Origin: Timema cristinae
Taxonomy: Eukaryota; Arthropoda; Insecta; Phasmatodea; Timematidae
Length of the DNA stretch: 64,000 bases
Reading direction: 5' to 3'
Assembly: GCA_039000515.1 (NCBI GenBank)
Contig: JBCFYV010000272.1
Location: 30,029-94,028, forward strand
Under the pieces are notes generated by a model that worked only from the letters and a program-made list of their open reading frames with translations, had not been told where the DNA came from and ran no database searches. Positions 1 to 12,599 of the stretch are shown piece after piece. How positions within the stretch are numbered: position 1 is the first letter of the stretch; the number at the start of each line of letters is the position of its first letter. The translations under genes and the position numbers were made by a program.

Positions 1-1013
1 AAGGGCCTCAACGGTAAGGTAGTTTTTTGCCATTATTTTCTTTGGGCTGAAAGGGCGTTTTTCCCGTCTGGATCAAAATCGTGCCTTTGCCCCAGTTTTC
101 CCAATTGAAACCCCGAATCGGGAGCTCCCCTAAAACACTCTTTTGAGGACAAATGGGCTACAGCCCGAGGGTTTTCAAATTTTTTTCTATTCGAGACATT
201 TCCAGGGAAACGGGGCTGGGGCCCCCAAACCCCTTCCCGGGGTTTTTTTTCCCTTTTTGCTGGAGACCCTTCCCATTTTTCCCCCCTTATCTATATTTCC
301 CCCCGCGAGGGGCCGGCAGTGAGTTGCCAGCTGGTTTGGCATACGGTGCCAGCGGGGACAAAAGTTTTGGCCATGCCATTTATTGGGGGCAACCTAAACA
401 AAAACTCGGATTGACCCCGGGTGCCCAAGTTGGGACTAAACCCCATATGGGGCCCCGTTTAAATGTCCCGACGAGAGGCCCTAATCGAAGCTTTGAATGA
501 CAAACCCTTTGCATAGAGCATCGCCGAAGAGAGTCATCGCAGCAAGTGGGGGTAGGAAATGCCCCAATTTTTTCATCCCGGGGCCCTCTTTTAAGCAACC
601 CAACCCTTTTTCCCCAAAGTAGGGTTTCCCGGTTTTGTCATCCCTAAGGTTTCCCTTTTTCTAAGGGATTGCAACCCGCGCACTTTCATTTTGGGGGCTT
701 TAAAGCATGTTATCCAAAAAATAAAAAGAAAGCCCGGGGTTTTTAGCCAAGGCTTAACGGAAAGGGAAAGGGCCCCCGTCAGGATGAACGGCCGGGGGGA
801 AAGGGAAAAAAAAAGGGTTAAAAGGGTAGATTTAAAAAAAGGGGAAAAGTGAAAAAAAAGGGGGGGAAAATGAAGGGAAAAAGAAAATGATTTTTGAAAG
901 GAAAGATATAGTATAGGTTTGTCCTGGACCCGAAGCCTTCCCCCCTTTTTGTCCCTCTTACGACAAAACAAGGGGGTTAATGCGGGGACTAAATTTTAAA
1001 CCCCGTCCCGGGG
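1..1013 (-). mobile_element. I-clade LINE, 5' part (5'UTR and start of ORF1), runs off the left edge
   Basis: The stretch matches, in the same order, the 5'UTR and ORF1 start of the better LINE copies at 39.7-40.6 kb and 54.7-55.3 kb. Shared landmarks are the repeated GTGCCAGCGG words near 345, the CATAGAGCATCGCCGA word near 511, the purine-rich tract at 755-900 and the terminal CCCCGTCCCG block near 1000. On the minus strand the element begins near 1013 and reads leftwards out of the window. Homopolymers are strongly stretched, so no ORF is readable. The family call is inferred from the other copies, because no RT lies in this piece. Confidence 0.75.
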
Positions 1014-1655
1014 GGTAGTTGAAAAATTGTTCCGCAACCATCAGGAGCCCCTTTTCGCTACATGCTTTCCATAATTGCTCCTAACACCATAAAGTTTCCC
1101 CTTTTTCCATTAAAACCTTTTTTTAACTTTCTTTTCCAAATCCTCATGGGACGCTTGGGGGTTGGGAAAAGAAAAAAATTTCAAAAGTTATTTTTTTAAA
1201 TTTTGGTAAATCATTAAAATATTTTTTAGTTTTTTGAGTTTTACATTTTAATTAAAAAATTTTATTTTTTCTTTTTAAAAAAAACCCCCAAAAAACTTTT
1301 GAAGTTTTCCCTTTCCCAAAAGAAGAAGTCAAAAGAACAATCCCAAAAATCCGAAAAAAGGTTTTAAAAAAAAATAACGTGTTGACCCATTTTGATGAAA
1401 CCATTTTGAGCCTTTAAAAAATCTTTGTTAAAAATCAGTTGAAAACACAGAGCCGCCTCAAAAGAAGTTAAGAGCAAGGTCAAAAATTGAAAAGATTGCT
1501 TCAAACCCCTCGGGGGCTGGAAAGGGATTTAACACAAAAAAATTTTTTCAATTGAGTTTTAAAAGAAAGTGAATTTTTTTCGAAACACAAATTCAGCTCA
1601 GCTGAAACCATTAAATCCACAGCCATGTATTATCGCACAAGGAAAATACAAACAG
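1014..1655. other. AT-rich sequence, no gene seen
   Basis: Low-complexity A/T runs with many stop codons in all frames. No match to any other repeat in the window was noticed. Confidence 0.5.
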
Positions 1656-1913
1656 TTTTGACACGATCGCGTTTGTCAGATCGGGATAATAAGCTTTGTG
1701 GTCCTAGAACATATGGAACATGCTCCTAATGTACACCTCACCAATTCACCACTTTGCCAGCCAACCCAGGACACAGAAGAATCATTTTGACATGATTGCC
1801 GGTTGTCAGATCTAAAACAAGAAGCAATGTGGTCCTAGAACATCTGGAACATGCTCCTATGGTACCCCATCACCATCACCACTTTGCAGCCAAGCCAGGA
1901 CACAGAAGAATCA
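1656..1913. repeat. 129-bp tandem duplication (two units)
   Basis: Unit 1 (1656-1784) and unit 2 (1785-1913) share the words GTGGTCCTAGAACAT, GGAACATGCTCCTA and GGACACAGAAGAATCA at the same offsets. They are clearly diverged from each other. Neither unit has a plausible ORF. Function is unknown. The array could be a fragment of a longer satellite that continues no further here. Confidence 0.8.
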
Positions 1914-2289
1914 TTTTATGTCCCTATGCAACGTTGTTTCTCAGGGTTCTCTGACAGTGTTCAGTAGTGGAAGTGATTATTCCACATTTGAATATATTTT
2001 TTTTCATTCACAATATCTAGTTTTCATTCTTTTGGACCTATTTTTATCTTTTAAGTTTTTTTGGGGATTATTAAGTGGAAGTAATAAAAGGTGTTTAATA
2101 ACAAATACACATTATGTAAATAACCATACAATTACTGAATTTAATAAACAAAATTATAATAGTCCACACTCTATGTAGATACAAAGAGGCTGACTATACA
2201 CAATTTAGAAATTATTTTTGTCTTTAAAAAGGTTTAAAATATTCAAAAATCATGTAGCTAGACTTGCCCCTTATATTTCACCTTCCTTT
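1914..2289. other. AT-rich sequence, no supported gene
   Basis: An 86-codon open frame starts at 1918 (+), but its composition is low complexity and it resembles nothing I know. I do not call it a gene. Confidence 0.4.
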
Positions 2290-2665
2290 AATAGATTACC
2301 TTAATATAATCCTCCAAGCATTGGTACAAGCATCACAAACTTCTGGATGAACCTGCAGATGGCTGATTGGACACTCGGAAATGATTTTGCAATGTTCGGT
2401 AGCTATTCCCGTAGCAAGGTAGGACAAAGCTATCTCTAATTTCAGCTTTGGGCTCAGGCTTCTCTCATTTCAGTGTCTTGCTTTAAAATTAGAGGTTCTA
2501 AATTTATTTTGTAGAAAAAACAAAACACTCTGGTGACATTCGCATAGTAGCACGATATTCTTCTGGGGCTTCAAACCGCAGTTCTGCCAGTAGCTGATTA
2601 GAAGCTCCACGAGTGTCTCTCCTCTTCAGCAAGTCTCGAACCCATGGATTCTCTTATTAAGTTCT
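2290..2665 (-). pseudogene. PIF/Harbinger (HARBI1-like) transposase remnant, N-terminal part
   Basis: PIF/Harbinger elements encode a DDE nuclease; HARBI1 is its domesticated host relative. Read on the minus strand, 2665-2530 gives a WVRDLLKRRDTRGASNQLL block followed by ELRFEAPEEYRATMRM, the usual start of this family. A QDTEMREA block follows, then LKLEIALSYLATG near 2440, and a frameshifted continuation with FRVS and EVCDA near 2330. The catalytic acidic residues lie further downstream and are not found, so only about the first 125 codons survive. At least two frameshifts and one stop break it. I see no intron signal. It could be a transposon copy or a decayed host HARBI1 relative; a transposon copy is likelier here. 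Confidence 0.7.
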
Positions 2666-2762
2666 TCTATTAAAATATTACACGACTCGGACCAAACTCG
2701 TAAGTTATATTTTGAATTATCTATTTAATTCATCCAGAGGCAGTAATGATGATGCACACTCG

Positions 2763-2912
2763 CCATATTTACACGAAAACTGGCCCTCAAACCTGCATGG
2801 CTTTAACCTCCGTGTGAACATATCAAGAAAATTTACAGGTCAGTCCACTGGCATCAGTCAAACTGACGCCAGTCGAACCTGCCTGTCAACTGGCCTCGTG
2901 TAAACGCGCCTT
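2763..2912. repeat. Imperfect foldback (MITE-like) element
   Basis: The ends carry TTTACACGA (left, near 2768) and TCGTGTAAA (right, near 2895), with further matching GGCC and AACCTGC words in inverted order. The centre contains CTGGCATCAGT / ACTGACGCCAG as a near-perfect hairpin around CAA. This is the layout of a short non-autonomous DNA element. It lies between the Harbinger remnant and the minisatellite, so it may be a derivative of the same family. Confidence 0.45.
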
Positions 2913-2931
2913 AATGGCTGCCTGCCGCGGG

Positions 2932-3357
2932 GCTTGTTCTTCTAAACGGAGCTGCGTTTGAAGGGGCGTCTCAGTAGCTCTCTGGCGTTCATCTTGCTCA
3001 TCTAATATTCTAAACGGAGCTGGGTTTGATGAGGCGTCTCAGTTGCTCTCAAAGCAGCTTGGCATTCAGCTTGCTCATCTAAACGGAGCTGCGTTTGATG
3101 AGGCGTCTCAGTTGCTCTCAAAGCAGCTTTCCATTCAGCTTGTACATCTAAACGGATCTACGTATGAAGGAGCGTTTCAGTAGCTCTCAGAGCTCTCTGG
3201 CGTTCGTCTTGTTTTTCAAACGCATTGTGTTCAATGGGGCGTCTCAGCTGCTCTCATAGAAGCCTGGCGGGTGGATTGGTCCCCTAGTCTTTCGTGGCTT
3301 TGAGTAGGTGTCTCATCGCTCTCAAAGCAGCTTGTCGCTCCCGCTTGTTCTTGCCTC
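2932..3357 (-). repeat. About 69-bp minisatellite; encodes a 23-residue repeat on the minus strand
   Basis: Five to six units share CTAAACGGAGCTGCGTTTGA, GGCGTCTCAGTTGCTCTCA and AAGCAGCTT. Because the unit is close to 69 bp it keeps frame. On the minus strand the best units read ALRATETPHQTQLRLDEQ and EW, repeated about every 23 residues. Outer units are more diverged and broken. Charged ATETP-type repeats of this kind occur in front of mobile-element helicases and in large arthropod proteins (from general memory, not checked). Whether it was ever joined to the neighbouring Harbinger remnant is unknown. Confidence 0.65.
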
Positions 3358-6300
3358 CTTAATTCGGCATGAACGGAGGATTCTTGGTATCGCGCAACTT
3401 TTGCTGCCCGGGCTCGCGAAGAGCTCCTAGATAAGTTAGAAGTTAAGTTTGCGAGGCATTTAAAAAAACAAAAAGATAAAAAAAAATTTTTTAATAAAAA
3501 AAAAATTTTTTAAAAATTTTGAAAAAGATACTAACCTAAAATTAAATTTGGCAAAAATATTTTCCTTAAAAGGTTAAAAAAAAAAAAAAAAGTAAATAAC
3601 TAAACCCCAAAAAAAATAAAAGATAAACTATCCCTCCCAAAAAAAAAAAAAAGAAAAAAATTTTAAACTGAAAACTTTTAAAAAAAATTTTCAAAATTAT
3701 TAAATATAAATTAAAAAACAGATAAATAAAACGGTAACAAATTTAATTTGAAAACCTTTTTGCATTTCCCATCAAACCCGGGCCTCCCAAAACCCCCTTT
3801 TTTCCCTTTCTCCCCAAAAATTTCCCAAATTTGGTTTAAAAAGCCCTAGAAATTTTTAAAAAATTTTCCAAAGGTTTTTTAAAAAATGCTCCCGTGCCCT
3901 CTATGGGTTTTGGGGGGTAATAAAAAAACTTAAGTTCATTCCAAAAGCACAAATCGATACGATTTTTAAAAAATGTCCAGGCCCTTATCGAGTGGTTTTT
4001 TAGTACAAACGTTAAGGAATTTTTAAAAAAAAAAGTTTTTTAATTTTATTTTTAAACACAGTTTTTTTTATTGTGGACGAGTTTAATTAGCTGAATGTAA
4101 TTTTTTTTAATCAAATTTTAAAATAGATGTCCCAAAAAACTCGGGAGCAGAATTTAAATTTAAAACATAGGGGCCGAGTTGAATGCCGGGCCCTCCAAAA
4201 GTTTTTCTTTTTCCATCCCTTTTGGGGAAAATTTTTTTTTGCTTTTTTTTCTTTTTCTGTATCCCTCGGGAACGGGTTTTTTTTCTGGATTAAAGGGGAC
4301 CCTAAATCTTTTTCTTTTCCCATAACAGTGTATGCGATATTTCATGATTCGGTTCCCCAGTAGTTTAGGGGTAAAAACGGAACCCCAAAAAAAGAAACAA
4401 CCAAAACTTTTTTTTCGCATTTATAATTATTAAATTTGGATGGCCACTTAATACAACCCCAGTCTGTACTACGCTAATTTTTTGTTTGGAAAGGGGACCC
4501 CTCCCAAAAAACAAATTAAATCTGTAAATACGGTTTCTTTTTGTCTGTCCCAAATTTGCACTCAAAACAAGCTATCTTTTACTACGTGCAAATTTTATGT
4601 TTTTAAGAGACTTTGAAAATCAATAAAAAACCCCAGTTTTTTTCCCGTAAATAATGCTAAATTTTAAAGTCTGAAAAGAAACTACCTCCCAAACAACCCT
4701 AGTCCCGTAATAGTGTTATTTTTATTTTTGAATGAGAAAATCTTTCTCAATAAAAACCCCAAGCCCAAACTTTTTTACTATTGTTTGTGACCACTTCAAT
4801 ACAACCCTAGTCTTTTACAAAAATGTTATTTTTATGTTTTAATGAGAGCTAAATTTAAAAAGCCCGTCGGTAGACTGTAACAAATATCATACAACCCTAT
4901 TTGGACAAATTTCAATATCGGCGGGGTTTGCGTATTTGCTTCTCCCCCCCGCGAATTTTTTGAATAGGGGAGTTTAGTTGGGGGGGGACAAAAGGGTTTC
5001 AGCAAAAATCCGGGTCCCTTTGTATTCCAAACCTGGGGGGCCCCTACGAAATTTCCGGCCCGGTTTATATAAAACCAAACCCCCAACCCCCATCCCACGC
5101 TTCACCAAGCAACACCCCCCAAAAAAAATCATCCCTACAAAACCCTACCCATAAATGGGGGATGGCCCCCCCTTTTAAAACAAAAAAGAGGGTACTTTGG
5201 CTAGTTGCTGTTTTCCCAAATCACCCCTTTCCCAAATTTTGGGTTAAACCCTAATTTAAGGGAAATTTTTATTTTTCACTTCAAAAGAAAAAACCCGGGA
5301 AAAAAAAAGAAAAAGGGTTGAAAACGGAGCTTTGCGAAAATAAGATACGTCTAAATTTTTTATCTTAAATACACATTATGATAATTTAATTTTATTTTTT
5401 TAGTTTTCCCTTTTTTGTATTTCTTTTCCCTTTCACGCGGTTTTACCCCAAATTAAAAAAAAAAAAAAATGAAGGGAAAAGGAACGAAAATAAAAAATTT
5501 AAAAAATATATTGGGAAAAATTTTTAAAAAAAAGTGTAGGAATGCCAAAATTTTCGGTTTTATTAGGCGTAAAAAAAAAACTTTTTAAAAAAAAAAGTAA
5601 TTATAAAAACAAGAAGTAATTTGAAAAACCCAACCCAAAATTTTTGGGCCGGATTCCCGGAAAAAAAACGCATAATAAAACACCTTAATAATAGGGGCGA
5701 AATAAACAAAGTATTTAGTTCCCTATATTGTCGCCTCTAAACAGTTAGTTTAAAATTTGGCGTTATTTTTCCGTACTAGTCTTTTGTGACACCAAGGTTT
5801 ATGAAATCTTCAGGGAAGCTTTTACTAACTTTATATGGCAAATTAAATTTAAAAAAGGGTTTTTTTTAAAAATTAAATTTCCCAAAACCAAAAAAAATAA
5901 TTTTATTCGCGTAAGACGTGTCAGACCCTTTTTCAGAGTAGGGGAAAAAAACCCTTTTTATTAGACTAATTTTTTTAAAAATCGTTGTTTATTTTATCTC
6001 GCTTTTAAACTATTACTAAATCAAGGTTTCGGGAAAGATACATTTTTTTTTTTTATAGGTAACCCCTGCATTGGAAAGTAGGGGTTTTTTTTGAAATTTA
6101 ATTGAAAAAATCAACTTCTGACAAAGAAGGGAAAGCCTTAAAAACGAAATAGAGAATGCTATAATTCAAAAATTCCCAAAGGGTACCCCGGACTTCCAAA
6201 AAGAGAATTTTGAACCCAAAATTTTTTGGTTCAAGACCAAAAATTCACACCTTTAGAAGAAGTTCGGCCCCCAAAAAAAAAGCGTACTTTTTGAACAGAG

Positions 6301-7960
6301 CTCGCGGAATTTGGGTTCAACCCAAAAGATATTCAACTCGGGGACAGTCCACCCAAAATGTTTAACTGTGACGCCGTGCGACCGGAAGCAGTGTTCACCA
6401 CGTCGATTTAAAACACCAAAAAAGAGACCCCACAAAGAATTGGGTTGGGTGAAAAATCTCCCGAAGAATTGGTGTTTGGCTTTAATAAAGGGTTGACAAA
6501 ACAAAGAAAAAGAAAAACTAGCGAAAAAATTTTTAAAACGAATTTTCAATTTCCAGCCTTTGATAATTGAAAGGGGATTAAATTAATGAAGTTTTTCCCG
6601 CAAAAACCCTTTTACGGGGTTTTATATTGCCCCCAAGAAGCTTTGGTTTTTAATAATTAAAACGCTTTAAACGACTTTTTAAAAATTTCAAGCAATAGGA
6701 CGGGAAGCAAAGGAGAGAAACCCCGACCTTTTTATCCCTCATTTGAGAAAATTTTCAAAAGCAAGAAAGGAGTGTTATCTCGGGACCTAAAAAGCTAAAT
6801 GAACCAAAGGGGGGGGTTTCCCCGCCCTTTAAATTGTTGGAAAAATTCTGCCCCACGACAAAAGAAAGTGCCAAAAATGAAGTTTTTTAAACAAATTTTG
6901 TGAGCATAATTTAAATGGGATGGCTGGGAAAAGGACCTAAAATTTTTGGGTTTTTTTCGAAAGTACCACCACTCAACATTCAAACGTTTTTTTAGACTCA
7001 AACCAATTTATATCCAAAAACCCATTTTCCTTTCCCCCCTTAAAGTATGTAATGCCCGGGTTTTACCAAGGGGCCCGGAAACACCCCCTTTTTCCAGTTT
7101 ATTCCGTCAAACCCTAAATGAATTCTCCCGGTGCCCCATTTTGACTTTAGCATACCACATCCAAACTCCCCTTTTACTTTTTTATATGTCCGGGCCAAGC
7201 CCCGGGCACCTTTCTTTTTATGGGTTTTTTACCTTGCTTCCGTTTTTTTTTTGGATCTATATTTTTTTTTTAAGTCCCCTTTTGACCAAATACCCGGCGA
7301 CAGGGGGGGGTTTTTTTTAATTTTTTTCCCGCCCATCAAACAATAGAAATCATTTTAAATTACCCCCAAAAGGGGGGACAAATTTCCCTTTTTTTTTATG
7401 TTTTTTTTTTTTTCCTTAAGAGATTGCTTTTGAGAGCCCTCGGGCTGGTTTTTTTGGGCCTAGCTATTCCTTTTTAATGTTTTTTAAACCTTTAAATTTT
7501 CTTTTTGTGTGTTTTTCCAAAATAAATGTCCAAAACAAAAAAATTAAAAAAAAAAAACAAAAAATCACTTAAAGCTTGATTCGACCCTCTCGATTTTCCT
7601 TAACGTAATTGGGCCACTGCAATAACCGAGAATGCCGAGGAAAAGGTTTTGGGAGAAAACCCCTTTTTCTTCATCCAAGAGTTTTTTTAGGGCCCTTTTT
7701 AAAAATTTTAAATTTAACCCAAATGATACAATACAGCTTTTAAAAAAGAAAGCGAAAATTTTTTGAAAATTAAAAATTTTAAAACTTGCGCACAGAATAA
7801 AGGGTATTAAGGGGGAGTTTTTTTTTATTTACAACTGGGTTGGGTCGGGTTTTGATAAAAAAATAAATGAATGGCAAATGGGGAAATACTCAGCGGATAA
7901 TAAGTCTAGCCAGTTTCTGCTACCTTTTTCAAACCAAAGCCCAAATAATTTTTAATTTTT
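3358..7960. other. Long AT-rich, homopolymer-distorted region without recognisable gene
   Basis: About 4.6 kb of A/T-rich sequence with many runs of 6-12 identical bases. Short open frames (for example 6253-6549 minus and 6946-7320 plus) overlap on both strands and have phenylalanine/lysine-rich low-complexity composition, so I do not accept them. A weak tandem array is listed separately at 4446-4850. Confidence 0.45.
4446..4850. repeat. Diverged tandem array, unit about 100-135 bp
   Basis: The word pair ATACAACCCYAGTC and TGTTATTTTTATGTTTT with following AATGAGA recurs near 4450-4600, 4690-4730 and 4800-4850, with spacing of about 103-133 bp. The units are poorly conserved and homopolymers are distorted, so copy number and boundaries are uncertain. 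Confidence 0.4.
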
Positions 7961-8582
7961 ATTATTTATTATTATTGTTATTTTAGGCCCTCGACACAGT
8001 AAAGGGCATTTGGGGCCTTTTAAAAAAAAAATTAAACAAAGTAGAATCCCCAATGGGGAAAAGACATCACTTGTCCACCTGTTTGAATAAAAAAAGGGGG
8101 AGGGGATTTAAAAAAAAAAAACAAAATACAAATTAAAAAATTTTTAAATTAATTTAAAAACAGTTGGTTCTCAATAAAGGAAAAAAGGGCCCCTTTTGGG
8201 AACACTACCCTAGGAGCGCTTTAAATGGGCTATTAGAATAAAAAAAAGTGATTTAAAACCCGCCCAAAATAAAAATTTACAAAGGGGTTTAAAAATAGGG
8301 AAGTTAAAAAACAAAAACAAACATATTAAAAATTTTCACATTAAAAACATAAAACGTTGTTTAAAAAAAATACGTTAAAAAGACAAAAAAAAAAATTTAA
8401 ATATAATTTTAAAATTTTAAAAAAAAAACCCCAATTTTGGGGAAAGGGCCAGAAAGAGTCACTTTTTAAAAGTGACTCAAAAGCATTTAAAAAGATCCCC
8501 CTGGGTATAAAACCCAAGTAAAAAAATTAACCTCCAACCCCCCCCCCTATCGCGGGTAAAAAAACCGAAGGTCCCTTTAAAA

Positions 8583-11500
8583 TTAAATGCCCCGGTTGGG
8601 GCCTACCTTTGCAAAATCCAACCCCCAAAAGTGGTAAACACTAAGGGGAGCATCGCAAAAAATCAAAAACTGGAGGGGGGGTCCCCCCTCAAATAAAAAT
8701 CCCCGGGGCAACCCTGTGTGTCCCGCGCGGAGCCTTGTCACGAAGCCTCCTCTCTTTGGACCCTTTTGTACGAAGAGGGCCACCGGACCCACCCCTTCCC
8801 CGTTTGGGCCGCAGCTTGTTTGGCAGGGTTTGAAAACCCCCTGCTCGTGGGCCCGGGGCGTAAGACCCCCGCCGACAAAAAACCCTTTTAGTTTTAAAAA
8901 CATCACACCCATCTCCCCCTTTTGGGCCCCCCCTGGTCAGCCGTTCATTTCCCGAGGGGGAAACCCCCCCTACCAGGAATTCCGCAAAAGGCGAGCCCGG
9001 GGGCTTAATGAATCAATTTTTTTAAAAAAAGCTCATGTAATTTAAACCCGCACCAGGGATTTCCAAAAATTAAAGGGGGGACAATTTCCCAAAAGTGGGA
9101 CCAAGGAAACCGGCGGGTGAAACAGAACGGTGACACCCTTTCGATACACAAAACACAGAGATTTAAAAATGGCGATATTTCCAAGGGCCAAAAAAAACAC
9201 TGAAATTTACCAGGTAAAAAAAAAAAATTAAAAAATTTTTTCCCCTCCCAACAAATGCGCATCCCACCCGGGAAACCCCAAAACCTTTGGGGCCATCCGG
9301 TTTTAAAAATGGGGCCCAAAACCCTGAAAACGGTGGAAAAGGAGCTCATTTAAAAGTCCCTTCATATATAATCGGGGGGGGTCGCTTTTGGGAATTGGGA
9401 AAATAAAAATTGGGGGATTGAGGTTAGGCCCAACTTCCCGGAAAAACTCGACCTGGGGATGTTGGGGGTAAACCTTTTAAAACTTAAACCCACACTGTTA
9501 AATACCCATAGCATTTCCCGATTTCCCAACCGGCCCTTTTACTAAAACCCCTTTGGGTTTTAAACAAAAACCCGGATAGGGGGGAAAGAAACACGGGCGG
9601 TAGGGAACATTTCTCCGGCATGCAAATAAAAGTTTTTTAAACGTTTAAATGCCAAAAAGATGGACCGCCGGTAAGGGACCAGGGGGCTCCACCGGCCCTC
9701 CCGGGACCCGATCTGCGTTTGGGTGGGACGAAAGGGACCATTCCAGTCCCATGCCGCTTTGGGGGAAAACTAACCCGCAAACCTTCAACGCCCGAAAAGG
9801 TTTTCGCTGATGGGAACAAAAAACTGCCGTTTAAACTAGTTTCGATCTTACCAAGGGCCCTATACAGGGGCCTCAAGGGTTTCCCTATCCAAACCCCCAG
9901 GGGGCCGCCGCTAACCAACTTTAAAAAGGTGAAATCTTTTTAAAGCACCTGCTTTCAGGGGCCTTTTATGTTGGGGGGCCCGGGTTTTAAATTTTAAAAA
10001 CAAATAAAAGTCCCAAAGGGAAAATTTTCGGTTTTCCGAGACAGGTTTAAAAAAAGTTATTCATTTTAAAAAAGGGGGCCCTTTTTGAAATTCCCCCGTT
10101 AAACTATGGGGAAATGGGGCAAACGCCTCCTTGGTCGAAGGGGAAGCGAAAGCCATTAAAGCATGCCCACGACCCAAAGGGAAATTGTTGACAGAGGTTG
10201 GTTTTTTGCCCTTTTTAGGGCCCCGTGGGGGACTTGATTAACAAAAATTTAAATTTCGTAGTTTATTTCCCCAAAGAGGCATGAAAGGGCAGGAGGTGTA
10301 CGTTTTCCACCCTTTCCAATTTTTTGCAATGGCGAACAAACGCACCGGGTTAAAAAACTGCCCGGGGGGGACCCCTTTTTCCCGGGAAAAAAATCATCGG
10401 ATAAAGGGGGTTTTTTTAACCTTACCCGGGAAAGGGGTTTTTCTGACATAAAAATTTTTTGCTATAAAAAAAAGGGAGGTTCCCCCGGAACCCCCCGTTA
10501 AAAAGGGTTTTTAAAAAATTTCCCTACCGCCAGGGGGTATCGTCGCTTTCTCCAAGTCAAAAAAACGGCCAAAGATTTCTGTTAAAGGAGAAAAAGTCAC
10601 GAACTGCCGGGCCCCCGGGCGGGCGGGGATGAAACCAACCCTAATCCGGTTTTTTCGAAAAACCCATTGGGAAAATTGTTTAGATTTGGGGTTTCCCAAA
10701 ATTCCCTATTATGGGTTTAAATTTTTCATTTTTTCCCAAAATTTTGCTTTTCCCCCAACCTTGGGTTAAAGGCCCATCGGGTTCTTTAAACTTGTTTGGG
10801 TTTTAATTTTTTTTGCCAAATTTTATATAGAAGGGATAATTGTTGCTTGCCCCACATTTTGGGGAAATTTACGAGGTTTTTAACAAATTTTAAAAGGGTT
10901 TCCCAAAAGACATGCTCGTCCAGCGGGGTAACTGGGCAAAATTTTCCCTAATTAATGTCGTCGGGGGGGGGACCTTTTGCTACCCCCCTGGGAAAATGGA
11001 TTTGGTCAGTTCTTTTAAAATAAAGGGGATTGTTAACCTCCCCCGATTTCCCACCCCAAAACCCAAAAAAGGCGCTCTAAAGTTTTCCCCTTATGCGCTG
11101 AAAACTCATTTGGGGTGCTTGCAGTGCTAGATATGGCGGTGAACAAAAGAAAACCCAAAACATTTGGGGACCCCCAAAAGGGGGGGAGACAAAGGGGTTT
11201 TCCCTTTACTGAGGGCAGGTTTTATTGATGGGATTTTTGTACTTTTAATAATTTTAAAAAATATTGTCCCAAAACCATTTTTGTGGGAGTTGGGAAATTG
11301 TAAGGGAATAAAAAACTGTCTCCAAGATCCCTTTTGCTTTCACGAATGATACGGCGAAACTCGAAACAAGCATAATCCGGAATGATTCTAGATTAAACCC
11401 AAAGGTTAGGACCCGATTTGGGAAAAGATAATGCTCCCTTGCCCGGGCAGAAAAAACCAAATTTCACTCCTCGTTCCACCCGGGGAAAGGATGGGGGCGC

Positions 11501-12377
11501 GGGGGTTTTGGGGAGGGTTTAGGGATAGTTCCCCGCCGCCATGATGACCGTCGAAAAAAATGGGGAAAATTTCATCGACGTCCGGAGAAAGGGGTTTTTA
11601 CAAATACGGGGAGCTCCCCGAAAATTTTTCCCCCTCACAAAGTTTAAGCAACCCCTTGTGGTGCACGGCTATACCGGGAGGGTCTTTAAATTTGGGGAAA
11701 GCGAATTTTGGGGAAAATGACGCTGCCACATAGGGTCCGAAATGGACCCCCAAAGGGGGGAAGCAACGAAACCCCGGGGCTTTCTTAAAATTAAAGGGCG
11801 AGGGCAGAGGAAACACCATTAAAAAAGGTGGAAAAGTGTGTCTGGGTCCCGGTGTTCAATTTAAAACCAGGTTTTCCCCAGACAAGAAAATCCTCTACCC
11901 TCCTCCCGGGGGGGCGTCTGTATAATTAGCCCCCCACAAACCCGGTTGTGTCGTTTTAAAATCCCCCAAGAAAATAAGGGGGCGGGAAATTGTTTAAAGG
12001 GGCCCTAAGGGTCCTCTTTGAAACACGTTCACCTGATGGGAAGGGAAATGCACCCTACAGTTACTTATTTGGAAGGGAGGGCTTTTCACAGCAAACACTG
12101 GAGATCAAATTTAAAAAATTTTTAGACCTTTTTTATATTTTATTGCTACGTGCAAGTATAGCCCCAACCCTCCGCTAGCCCATCGAAGAATGGCTTGTCG
12201 GGACGGTATACATGTTTCCCAAAGAAGCATCGGGGTGTCAATTGGGCGAAGTTGGGGCTCCCGAAAAAAACAATATGGAAGGATGCAAGGGGAAAAAAAT
12301 ATTTGTTTAATTTCCTCCCACACGGCATAAAAACCCCCACCAAAATTTCCCTTGTAGTAGCGACCAAATTGGTACAA
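8583..12377 (-). pseudogene. LINE ORF2 remnant: APE, RT, RNase H, C-terminal zinc knuckle
   Basis: Order and spacing match the ORF2 of the clean copies. The AP endonuclease start lies at 12377-12110 on the minus strand, linker sequence at 11.0-11.9 kb, RT at 9.6-11.0 kb (including the family's NPLSRVRLKK-like zone near 10.4 kb), RNase H at 9.0-9.4 kb, and the VTRLRAGHT C-terminal block with its cysteine cluster at 8.6-8.9 kb. The protein is shattered by frameshifts, many of them at stretched homopolymers. Its identity rests on alignment to the other copies in this window. Confidence 0.7.
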
Positions 12378-12599
12378 ATTTTAAATATTTTTCCAAACCA
12401 CGCAAACCCCGTCCTATCTTTTGTAATAAAAATTGGGTTAAAGGGCCTTTTTTGGTCCTCTGGGCCCTTTTCCCAAATCTCTCCTGGACCCTCGTTTCAA
12501 GGAGGCTTTTTTTTTCTCCCGGAAAGAAATTGGGGTTTTATTCTAAGCGCGAAGCTTTGGGTTTCAGCTTTGGCCTTTTTTCTTACTATTTTGGGGTTT

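Noticed and set aside
4111..4420. Overlapping Lys- and Phe-rich frames on both strands
   Set aside because: Low-complexity translations of A/T and homopolymer runs. No motif, and frames are mutually exclusive.
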